This document shows, one piece after another, positions 1-8,034 of a stretch of DNA of 64,000 nt (position 1 is its first letter; every line of letters begins with the position of its first letter). A model generated the notes under the pieces. It was not told the DNA's origin. It did no database searches and saw only the letters and a program-made list of their open reading frames with translations. The stretch is from assembly GCA_013396635.1 (NCBI GenBank), contig WBMW01000788.1, positions 873,280-937,279 on the forward strand, written 5' to 3'. A program made the position numbers and the translations under genes. The stretch comes from Penelope pileata (lineage: Eukaryota; Chordata; Aves; Galliformes; Cracidae).

Positions 1-127
1 GTAACAATAATTATTGGAAGGAGTTTTTGTATTTGCGACTAATTTAGAACTTGTAGATTTGAGCTGCCTGAATTGGCCAGACAGCTGTAATCGCACTCCT
101 CTATTCTTAATCTCTTTATCTGGGCAG

Positions 128-163
128 CAGCTGCCATATGGCCACAGTCAGCTGGATCAGATG
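128..163. promoter_or_regulatory. Four-E-box cluster upstream of ZBTB18
   Basis: Four CANNTG hexamers lie in 36 bp: CAGCTG 128-133, CATATG 135-140, CAGCTG 149-154 and CAGATG 158-163. These are forms bound by myogenic and proneural bHLH factors. MyoD and Neurog2 are reported upstream activators of this gene. A TTTATAA element follows at 164-170. Enhancer or promoter function is inferred, not shown. Confidence 0.4.
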
Positions 164-1339
164 TTTATAAGCTTCCTTCTTCGTCCCTCTCTGTCCTTTC
201 AGCCTCCTAATTTGATCACAGCTACCTTGTGAGCTGCCCTCCAATCTTTATTTTTAGCCCTCTTAAGGATTAGGATTGATGTTGGCTGTGGGGCACTTAA
301 AGTGATTGTATTGTAAATCTTGGTGCTCTCCTCCAGCGATGGTATTTTGCAGCATACAGCGCGGGTTGTGCTGTAAGTTTTAGCACGCCTTGCCGTGCCG
401 TGCCGGGCTGCCTGCTTTGCAGTCCTGTCTGCCAGCCTCGAGATCCACGCTGCCTTTGGATGGCTTGGAGGAGCCTCGCCACCTCTCACAGGAGAATAGA
501 TTGAGACAGGTTTCTGAGAGGTTTTACTTTCTGTTTGAGTTGTGACTTCTCTACTACTTTGAAGTTTTTTTTTTTTCTCTTTTTAAATCATCAAGGAGGG
601 TGAATAGAAAGATACTTGGGTAAGAGCAGCACTCAGGGTACTCATTTTAAATGTGCACACAGGCTTGTGTTGAATAACTGAATAACTTTTTTTTTTTTTT
701 TTAAGTTTGGTACTGCAAGCTCTGCATGGTGTGGGAGGGGAGGGAAATTTCTGTCCTTCTGCACAGGGGAAGCGGTGCTCGATGGCATTTTAACCGATAG
801 TTTTCTTTTTCTTTTGTAAATTCTGCATAGTAGCAAAAAGCATTTATGTTCTGTTGTACAGCGTGGAGAAGGTTCAGAATCTGAAACTATCAGAATCAAA
901 ACCTACCAGGAGAAGAAAACAGCGCAAGCTAGATTTCTGAAAACCTTGATCTTCCTATCAATAAAAATTATTTACCCCTGTCAGTTTATATCCTTTATGA
1001 AGGCTAGACCTTCATAGATCTGGGCTATTAACATTTCTTCATGCACAAAACTCTCCTGTTTTTACAATTTGGCTTCAAAAAGAATGTTGGTGATCTGATT
1101 TATGATTTTTTTTTTTCTCCCTGTGATCTCTCAAACTTAATTTTTTTTTGAACACTATTATTTTTGTCTGCCCTCCCAGGGACGCAATCTGGAGGAAGTT
1201 CCCTGAAAAAAAATAACTGCTGAGCAGATTTTATGAACAGCAGTGGTACTTTTAAAAAAAAAAAAAAAAAAAAAAGTATGCAAACATAGCTAAGCGCTTA
1301 TTAGAATGGCTTGTTTAGGAGTGAGAGGAAAGCAGAACT

Positions 1340-1445
1340 TTGGTGGTGGATCGGGGAGAGAGTGGCCATTGTGCGTGCGCGTTCCATGATGCTCGCGGCG
1401 TTAGAAGGCTGGCACTGGCAACGCTGGGCTGTTGGAGTGGAGTAA
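1340..1445 (+). promoter_or_regulatory. CpG-richer, possible alternative promoter or 5' UTR segment
   Basis: About eight CpG dinucleotides cluster between 1350 and 1430 in otherwise CpG-poor flank, including the alternating stretch TGCGTGCGCG and a GGCCATTGTG element. A short ORF (ATGATG at 1386, stop at 1443-1445) would be an upstream ORF if transcription began here. A start here would give the 522-residue isoform directly. This is inference from composition only. Confidence 0.25.
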
Positions 1446-1489
1446 CTTGGGTTCATAAGTTCTGTTGTGCTGACCTGCGTGTAATTTTT

Positions 1490-1510
1490 AAAAATCTTGT
1501 CGCTTGTAGG
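1490..1510 (+). other. ZBTB18: Probable 3' splice acceptor of the ZBTB18 coding exon
   Basis: The TTGTAG/G boundary at 1509/1510 precedes the codons for GYEDSM. The longer ZBTB18 isoform has MCPKGYEDSM, so the AG at 1508-1509 is the natural junction with an upstream exon supplying MCPK. The polypyrimidine tract is weak. No exon encoding MCPK followed by a donor was found in positions 1-1490. The short isoform could instead read straight through this site. Confidence 0.6.
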
Positions 1511-1512
1511 TT

Positions 1513-1566
1513 ATGAAGACAGTATGGAGTTTCCTGACCACAGTAGACATTTGCTACAGTGTCTGA
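1513..1566 (+). other. Overlapping upstream ORF across the ZBTB18 start codon
   Basis: An ATG at 1513-1515, just inside the coding exon, opens a 17-codon frame out of phase with ZBTB18 and stops with TGA at 1564-1566, beyond the main ATG at 1524. It has G at -3 and A at +4. In transcripts starting upstream it could reduce initiation at 1524. In transcripts starting at the MCPK exon it lies inside the coding region. Confidence 0.4.
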
Positions 1567-3092
1567 GTGAGCAGAGACATCAGGGTTTTCTTTGTGATTG
1601 CACTGTTCTGGTAGGAGATGCCCAGTTCCGAGCGCACAGAGCTGTACTGGCTTCATGCAGCATGTATTTCCACCTCTTTTACAAGGACCAGCTGGACAAA
1701 AGAGACATTGTTCATCTGAACAGCGACATTGTTACAGCCCCAGCTTTCGCTCTCCTGCTTGAATTCATGTACGAAGGAAAACTCCAGTTCAAAGACTTGC
1801 CCATTGAAGACGTGCTAGCAGCTGCCAGTTATCTCCACATGTATGACATTGTCAAAGTCTGCAAAAAGAAGCTGAAAGAGAAAGCAACCACGGAGGCAGA
1901 CAGTACAAAAAAGGAGGAAGACGCCTCGAGTTGTTCAGACAAAGTGGAGAGCCTCTCCGACGGCAGCAGCCACATGCCAGGAGACTTGCCCAGCGATGAA
2001 GATGAAGGAGAAGATGAAAAATTGAACATCCTGCCTAGCAAAAGGGACTTGGCGGCCGAGCCTGGGAACATGTGGATGAGATTGCCCTCAGACTCAGCAG
2101 GCATTCCCCAGACTGGCGGAGAGGCAGAGACACACGCAACAGCAGCTGGAAAAACAGTAGCCAGCCCCTGCAGCTCAACAGAGTCTTTGTCCCAGAGGTC
2201 TGTCACCTCCGTGAGGGATTCAGCAGATGTTGACTGCGTGCTGGACCTGTCTGTCAAGTCCAGCCTTTCAGGAGTTGAAAATTTGAACAGTTCTTATTTC
2301 TCTTCGCAGGACATGCTTAGAAGCAGCCTGGTTCAGGTGAAGGTGGAGAAAGAGGCTTCCTGTGATGAGAGTGATGTTGGCACTAATGACTATGATATGG
2401 AACACAGCACTGTGAAAGAAAGTGTGAGCACTAATAACAGGGTACAGTACGAGCCGGCCCATCTGGCTCCGATGAGGGAAGATTCGGTCTTGAGGGAGCT
2501 AGATAGAGAGGACAAGGCAAGTGATGATGAAATGATAACTCCAGAGAACGAGCGAGTCCAGGTGGAAGGAAACATGGACAGCAGCTTGCTCCCTTACGTG
2601 TCAAACATACTTAGCCCCGCTGGCCAAATTTTTATGTGTCCTCTCTGCAACAAAGTCTTTCCCAGTCCCCACATCCTGCAGATCCATTTAAGCACGCACT
2701 TTCGAGAGCAGGACGGGATCCGCAGCAAGCCTGCCACCGATGTCAATGTCCCAACCTGCTCGCTGTGTGGTAAGACTTTTTCTTGCATGTACACCTTGAA
2801 ACGTCACGAGAGGACTCATTCAGGTGAAAAGCCCTACACTTGCACCCAGTGTGGGAAGAGCTTCCAGTACTCCCACAACCTGAGCCGCCACGCAGTGGTT
2901 CACACGCGGGAGAAGCCACATGCTTGTAAGTGGTGTGAACGCAGGTTCACGCAGTCCGGAGACCTTTACAGACACATTCGGAAGTTTCACTGTGAGTTGG
3001 TGAACTCATTGTCTGTCAAAAGCGAAGCACTGAGCTTACCTACTGTCAGAGACTGGACCTTAGAAGATAGCTCACAAGAACTTTGGAAATAA
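1524..3092 (+). CDS. ZBTB18: ZBTB18 (RP58/ZNF238), BTB and C2H2 zinc-finger transcriptional repressor, main coding exon
   Basis: Nuclear sequence-specific repressor that acts in neuronal and muscle differentiation (family knowledge). The frame from ATG 1524 gives 522 residues without interruption, the full length of the short vertebrate isoform. Visible parts: BTB/POZ domain about residues 24-91 (starting CDCTVLVGDAQFRAH); an acidic Ser-rich linker; VLDLSVK at 239-245, resembling a CtBP-binding PxDLS motif; VKVE at 272-275, a SUMO consensus; four C2H2 fingers at 370-392, 410-432, 438-460 and 466-489, each with both Cys and both His; and the C-terminus SSQELWK. The linker between fingers 2 and 3 is the classic SGEKP type. 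The start has a strong Kozak context (A at -3, G at +4). The frame is open upstream through GYEDS to a splice acceptor, which matches the longer 531-residue isoform whose first residues come from an exon outside this window. No truncation or missing zinc ligand is seen. Confidence 0.98.
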   Translation: MEFPDHSRHLLQCLSEQRHQGFLCDCTVLVGDAQFRAHRAVLASCSMYFHLFYKDQLDKRDIVHLNSDIVTAPAFALLLEFMYEGKLQFKDLPIEDVLAAASYLHMYDIVKVCKKKLKEKATTEADSTKKEEDASSCSDKVESLSDGSSHMPGDLPSDEDEGEDEKLNILPSKRDLAAEPGNMWMRLPSDSAGIPQTGGEAETHATAAGKTVASPCSSTESLSQRSVTSVRDSADVDCVLDLSVKSSLSGVENLNSSYFSSQDMLRSSLVQVKVEKEASCDESDVGTNDYDMEHSTVKESVSTNNRVQYEPAHLAPMREDSVLRELDREDKASDDEMITPENERVQVEGNMDSSLLPYVSNILSPAGQIFMCPLCNKVFPSPHILQIHLSTHFREQDGIRSKPATDVNVPTCSLCGKTFSCMYTLKRHERTHSGEKPYTCTQCGKSFQYSHNLSRHAVVHTREKPHACKWCERRFTQSGDLYRHIRKFHCELVNSLSVKSEALSLPTVRDWTLEDSSQELWK

Positions 3093-3196
3093 AATTTTTA
3101 TATATATAAATAATATATATATAAATCTATATAGTTGTGGTACAGTCTAAAAGCAATCTTGTTTCCTTGAACTGAAAGTTTGGCTATTAGCTTGTT

Positions 3197-3207
3197 TTTG
3201 CACTTTA
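3197..3207 (+). promoter_or_regulatory. Overlapping miR-19, miR-130/301 and miR-17/20 seed matches in the 3' UTR
   Basis: TTTTGCACTTTAA contains TTTGCAC (miR-19 7mer-m8, 3197-3203), TTGCACT (miR-130/301, 3198-3204) and GCACTTTA (miR-17/20/93/106 8mer, 3200-3207). The three sites overlap, so only one microRNA could bind at a time. The seed identities are established; targeting here is inferred. Confidence 0.4.
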
Positions 3208-3276
3208 AGGCAGCATGAATATTTCACTAATTTAGCACTCTGATAAAACGGAACTTTAGAGGTAACGTGACGAAGT

Positions 3277-3282
3277 AATAAA
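3277..3282 (+). terminator. Possible proximal poly(A) signal
   Basis: AATAAA lies about 185 bases after the stop codon. A short TTTTGT stretch follows at about 3295-3310. If used, it would make a short 3' UTR that retains the microRNA sites at 3197-3207 but loses those near 4.0-4.5 kb. Use is not established. Confidence 0.3.
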
Positions 3283-4226
3283 CGTCGGAGCGTATTTTGT
3301 CCCCCATTTTTGGACTAGAAGCCAGCGGATACTTTAATTCTAAAGAATCTCCAATTCAAAAACGTTGACATGGCTTTGTTCTCCCCAAAACACCGCGTTG
3401 TTTTGAGCTCTAGGTATTTTTCCTTTCAAAATCCGAACGTAGAAATCCTCTCCCAATTATATCAGTTCCTTTACATTTCTCTGATTGCATGAGTCCTTTC
3501 TAGCTGTTGGAAACCTGAATGCTTTTAGACCCAAATGGAAAATTTCTGAAATGCTGGATTATCTATTTTTAAACAAGCGGTTGACTTAAAACTTATTATG
3601 GCAACTTCTGGATTTCTGACAGTTCCCACTGGAAAGAAAAAAAAACACAAAAAAACAACAACAACAAAAACCAACAAAACACATAAAACAAAAACCCTGA
3701 GAGTACACTGGGATCACTGGGACTCTGTCTTATGTGAAGGTTTGCTTGGGATGAAAAAGGATATTGCAGCTTCAGCAGTGATGAACTGTGTGTTTAAAAA
3801 ATGTGAATTACTGTTCTTGTATACTGTAATTGATTACATGGGCCGGGGGGAGGTATCAAAGAACTTGGCAGGTTGTGTTGATGCTCTTAGTTGAGTCTTG
3901 AAAAGTAAATATTAACGCTACAGAAATGCATGAGTTTCAGTATATTTTTGTCTTTGTTTGCATTGTATAACTTTAATGAGTGAGTTTAAAATTATTTAAT
4001 TTCCTTAGGAAAAAAGCACCGTTGAAAATGCCGGTGTTATGAAGAACATAAATGCACTGTTTTTATTTTATATAATTTAAATTTTCTTTCCCACTGTCTT
4101 TCAGTTGAGAAAAACTTAAGCTACGAGTTGACAATTTAGCTACGTAACAAGGAAAATATGAATGTTTACAAACAGGCTTCGAGATTTGCATGTGCAGTGT
4201 GCATTCATTAAAAGAAAACCTTCTAA

Positions 4227-4233
4227 TTGCACA
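4227..4233 (+). promoter_or_regulatory. miR-19 7mer-A1 seed match in the 3' UTR
   Basis: TTGCACA matches the miR-19 seed core plus the terminal A. It is weaker than the 8mer at 4502-4509 and would be lost from short 3' UTR isoforms. Confidence 0.3.
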
Positions 4234-4501
4234 AACCCCATGCCAGCTCCAACTTTAGGTGCATACATTTACCCAGATGAGCATTTTTAGGATTCCTGCT
4301 GCACACATCCACAATAGGTCATTCTTTTTCCCCCCTTGAAAAGGGTCTGTGGACTGAAAAAGCCCCGGGCTGAAAGGACTGGAAAGCCCTGATTGACGGG
4401 GAGGGGGGGGCCGGGGGAGGGTAGAGGGCTCTGTGTATCCAAGCAGCAGAGACTGCAGCCTGACGTGTGGTTTTAATGACCAACACGCAGGTCAAAAGCA
4501 T

Positions 4502-4533
4502 TTTGCACAGTGTTTGTTTTCCTGTCTTGCACT
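4502..4533 (+). promoter_or_regulatory. miR-19 8mer and neighbouring seed matches in the 3' UTR
   Basis: TTTGCACA at 4502-4509 is a full miR-19 8mer. It overlaps CAGTGTT at 4508-4514 (miR-141/200a seed match) and is followed by TTGCACT at 4527-4533 (miR-130/301). A further TGCACTG (miR-148/152) lies at 4053-4059. Function is inferred from seed identity only. Confidence 0.4.
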
Positions 4534-5083
4534 TACAAATAAGGTCTATGGGAGTAGCATGGAAAACGTTTGCTGTTTTTCCTTTTTTTTCTGCTTTTGT
4601 TTAAAATTTGATCGCCTTAACTACTGTAAACATAGCCTATTTTTGTGCTTAAGATACTGAATGGAAAACTCCATTGTGTATTGCTGGACTGTTTTGGAAA
4701 TATTTGGTCAAATGTGTGTTAATTTGGCTGTAATGGCATTTAAAACAAAACAAAAAAAAAGCTGTGAAAATGGCCTTGGAGCGTTATCTTTAGTTACTTG
4801 AATAGTTTCTAGGTTTAAAAATACATTCTTTTATTAATTTAGAGAAGACAATCAGTGTCTGAGAAAAAATGGACTTTCTCTTGGATTTTTTTGTGGTCCT
4901 TGTGAGTGATTGCTTTTTTCCTTTTATTAGTTTCACATTCTTCTTTTGTTCTAAAACTTAGACTGACATCTAGCTTTGACAATCATAGTATGTTTTATTT
5001 TCCTGAGGGGGGAATAACTTATAATGCTGTTTAGTTTTGTACTATTGGTGTGTTGGTGAATTTTTAAACTGTGTGCTAACTGC

Positions 5084-5089
5084 AATAAA
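5084..5089 (+). terminator. Canonical poly(A) signal of ZBTB18
   Basis: AATAAA sits about 2 kb after the stop codon, followed about 25-45 bases later by a pyrimidine and T-rich tract. This is the usual hexamer plus downstream element layout. It is the best candidate for the distal mRNA end. Confidence 0.7.
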
Positions 5090-5105
5090 TTATATGAACT
5101 GAGAA

Positions 5106-8016
5106 ATCAATTCCCTTGTCTTTTTTCCCTCTTTTAAATTATAGTTACGGAGTATTTTTTATAATGTGTAACTTTATTACTTTTGTACAGACTTCTATTG
5201 CTAACTGTGTATGGACTATGTTTTCGGAATGCTTTGGAGCACTTTGTTGCTAACGTACATATTTACATCTCACTTAACATTTAAACAAATTAAATGCTTG
5301 TGTTTTGAAAGCATTTCTGTGTCTGTAGCTCTCTATCATTCTGTAGAGGGATTAATTTTTTTCCCCCCAAAGACTTCTGCAGAAGCCATCTATTCAATCC
5401 CAGAAATTTTGATTCCTCGCAAATCTCTCTAAAGACACAAAATTCCTTTTCTGGGCTTAGCTTCACCCCAAGCAGATCTCTTGGGCTCTGCCTTTTGTAT
5501 TCTGTCTCTGTCAGAACAGTAGAGCAGAAGGAAACAACTTAATCTGAAGGACTGCTCGGGTAGGGACTGGCAGTCTACCCCACAGAGCAAGCAACAGTCC
5601 AAATGTCCAAAATACCGGCGGTCCATCCGAACTGTCCGGATTGTAAAGGAAAACAAGAGTAATTCCACAGCTGTCTGTGGATTTCTCTTACAGACTAAAC
5701 CTTTATTCTAAAAAGAAAAAAAGAGAGCATAGTGAAACCTTTTGAAAAAGACGTTTTAGAGGTTTGTTGCAGGATATACCCAGAATTCTTTGTCGAAACC
5801 ATTCCCTCCTAGGGATGAAACCAGCGCTGCAGAGCCCAATGGGAATATAACCGTAGAGCTAAATTAGAAGTCTGGAACAGAGACAGCAGGGTGAATTTGA
5901 AGGAAAAAATCAGAATGCTAACATTTCGTTAGACTTGTCACCTGCCTAGGTACAACTCCAGTCGTACCTTTCGTTCCTTGACCAAATGGGTCTTGCCGCC
6001 TAATGCTTTGCTGCATTTCTTCCTACATCAACGATAATTCATGCTTAACCAAAACGATCTTTTTCACTGTTTTGTTCTTCATAACAATTTTCAAGAATCA
6101 TCAGCTCTTCTCCCTTCTCCCCCCCCCCCCTTTTTTTAAATAAGTGAGTTATTTTGGATATTTTGGAAACATTTCCTTTTGTAAATGTTAGCATCCTTGG
6201 CCACGTTGATTTCTCATTTTCTACTAGCAAACCGTTTCTGCAGCCCGGTCTTTCACACAGGGCAGTATCGTGTAGTTAAGACAGTTTGAAGTATCATCAG
6301 GATTGCAGAAGGCTAATATTGCAGTTCTGAAGTGCATAAGGCTTTAGGTATGGCTCTAGGCAGATTTACCATTTGTTCTTGAACAACAAGATTTTTAAGA
6401 ATTGTAGATTCACGAATAAAGGTAGACTAAGCAGGAGCCCCTTTTCGGGAGGGTAGCAGAAAACATAGCCATTACTGAGGAGATCATTCAAAATACTCTT
6501 GGTGCTTTTGGATTTTATCTAGCCGCTGTATACATGTGCAGCACATGCTTGTGGCTATCAAAGTATTTCTTCAATGGAAAGATGAAACATGCTTCTGTGT
6601 GCTGCTTCTCTCCGTCAGCTTTAATGTACTGACGTATCCAAATAGCTGTAACCTTTTTTTTTTTTTTTGTCTTTCTCTTTTCATATAGTCCCTAGATAAT
6701 GAAGCAGGAGAGAATGATTCCTTTGGCTCGGGGATGTGTGGTAACAAAACTCGTACTGTTTGCATTGCCATTGGGGTCTATGGCAAATTGTGAAGATGGG
6801 GACTGTGCTGTGGATCTCAGAGGTTCAGAAGACCTCCTCTGACCGCTGCCGGTCATCACCTTGTAACTGCCCATAGGTCTAGCCTAAGGCTCTTGGGGAA
6901 CATGCTAAATACATCGTTCAGGTGATTTTTTAACCCCTTCATGTGATCGCTTAGAGTTCTCTAATTATGTCTGATTCCTCTGAACTGGAGCGTAGGGGTT
7001 GATGTTACAGAGAATTTTAAGTTGGGTGTAATACCTTATGCGCCATCTATTTAACAAGGCCCTTTAGGTGAAATTTAAAGAAGAACTTGCTGAGAGCTTA
7101 AAACTTTCTGTTTGACACACGGAAGGGGTCTTCCTTGCTTCTCCTGCTCGAGAACCAAACGATTCCACGTGTTTCTGCTGAGCAGGAGTTAGAGCAGCGT
7201 GCCCCTTCAGGACTTGAATCGCCTCCTTTGAATCCTAAATACAATTGTACAATGAATTCGGGACCCAGCGCGCTCCCTTTCCCCTGCTGCTGGCTCTCCT
7301 CGGCAGCTGTGCTGCTCACCTGCTCGGGCAGCACACGGAGCCTTCCTCCCGCTGCCCGCTCGTGCCTTCTGCCTCGCTGGTGCGCAGAAGCGATGCCGCG
7401 ATGTGTCGGCAGTGCAGTGACTTTTTTTTTCCTGATTATAAGAGGCTTCTACAATAATCACATATTCTAGCTTCTTAATGGGCTCTTCAGGCATCAAAAC
7501 TTTTAAAAGATGTTTTTCCAGAATCATTTCTAAAATCAACCCCCTTTTTTAATGGTTGGTGATGCTGCAGCGGTTTGCAGCCCAGGAGAACATGGAAGGG
7601 GAGAAAATTTCGACGTGCTGCCTCCCCTCCTTGTGAAGCACTGTAAGTTCTGTCAGAGTTAAAGTGAGCTACATTTTGTGTCTGCACAAATGCACTAATG
7701 TTGGAAAAGAGATCCTGAGATAGCCCTATGCAGTCCTATGTAGCAGTGCTCTCAAACTTATAAATTATTGACACTATTTGTCCATCTGATTTCGAAACAG
7801 AAATATTCCCAGAGAGTATTGTCTTGTATTACAGAAATCTAAAAAAGACATTAAGTTTGTTTTTTTTTTCTTTTATTGGGATTGCAGATGTGAATGTTAA
7901 CAGAAGTGCCCACTGTTTCTAGAAGTAGGGAAAAGCAAAACCTGCATGGTCTGGGCTCTCTCAGGATATTTTAGTTCAGGATTTTTTGTTTAATTCTTGA
8001 TGTGCTTCAGTCATAT
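5106..8016. other. Noncoding 3' flank of ZBTB18
   Basis: No exon, repeat family or RNA gene is recognised. It contains a C12T7 run at 6119-6137, a T15 run at 6654-6668 and a moderately GC-rich patch at about 7260-7400 with short open frames on both strands. Those frames have no recognisable domain and look like chance. Confidence 0.6.
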
Positions 8017-8034
8017 TTTAATGACGTCATTAAA
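8017..8034. promoter_or_regulatory. 18-bp perfect palindrome centred on a full CRE
   Basis: TTTAATGACGTCATTAAA reads identically on both strands. The central TGACGTCA (8022-8029) is the full consensus for CREB/ATF/AP-1 family bZIP dimers. It lies about 2.9 kb past the ZBTB18 poly(A) signal in AT-rich sequence. Binding is inferred. Confidence 0.4.

Larger units (their letters stand above)
1..1509 (+). other. Upstream flank or intron of ZBTB18
   Basis: No coding exon is recognised here. The stretch holds an E-box cluster at 128-163, a good acceptor-like site ending at 202 with a consensus donor GTAAGT at 373-378, a 16-base T run at 687-702, a 22-base A run at 1254-1275 and a CpG-richer segment at about 1340-1445. 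Whether it is intron, 5' UTR or promoter depends on which transcript start is used. The sequence alone does not settle this. Confidence 0.6.
3093..5105 (+). other. ZBTB18: ZBTB18 3' UTR
   Basis: AT-rich sequence of about 2.0 kb follows the stop codon and ends shortly after AATAAA at 5084-5089, which has a T-rich downstream element at about 5114-5135. It contains a TA-rich repeat at 3095-3132, an A-rich CAA repeat at about 3637-3690, ATTTA-type elements and several microRNA seed matches. The ORF at 3598-3894 is not considered real. Shorter isoforms may use AATAAA at 3088-3093 or 3277-3282. Confidence 0.75.

Noticed and set aside
1497..1523. N-terminal extension of ZBTB18 from a TTG at 1497
   Set aside because: The codons before GYEDS fall in the intron side of the splice acceptor; no ATG there, so the supported start in this window is ATG 1524.
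3598..3894. 98-residue ORF downstream of ZBTB18
   Set aside because: Lies inside the 3' UTR and begins with an A-rich simple repeat giving a poly-Lys/Thr stretch.
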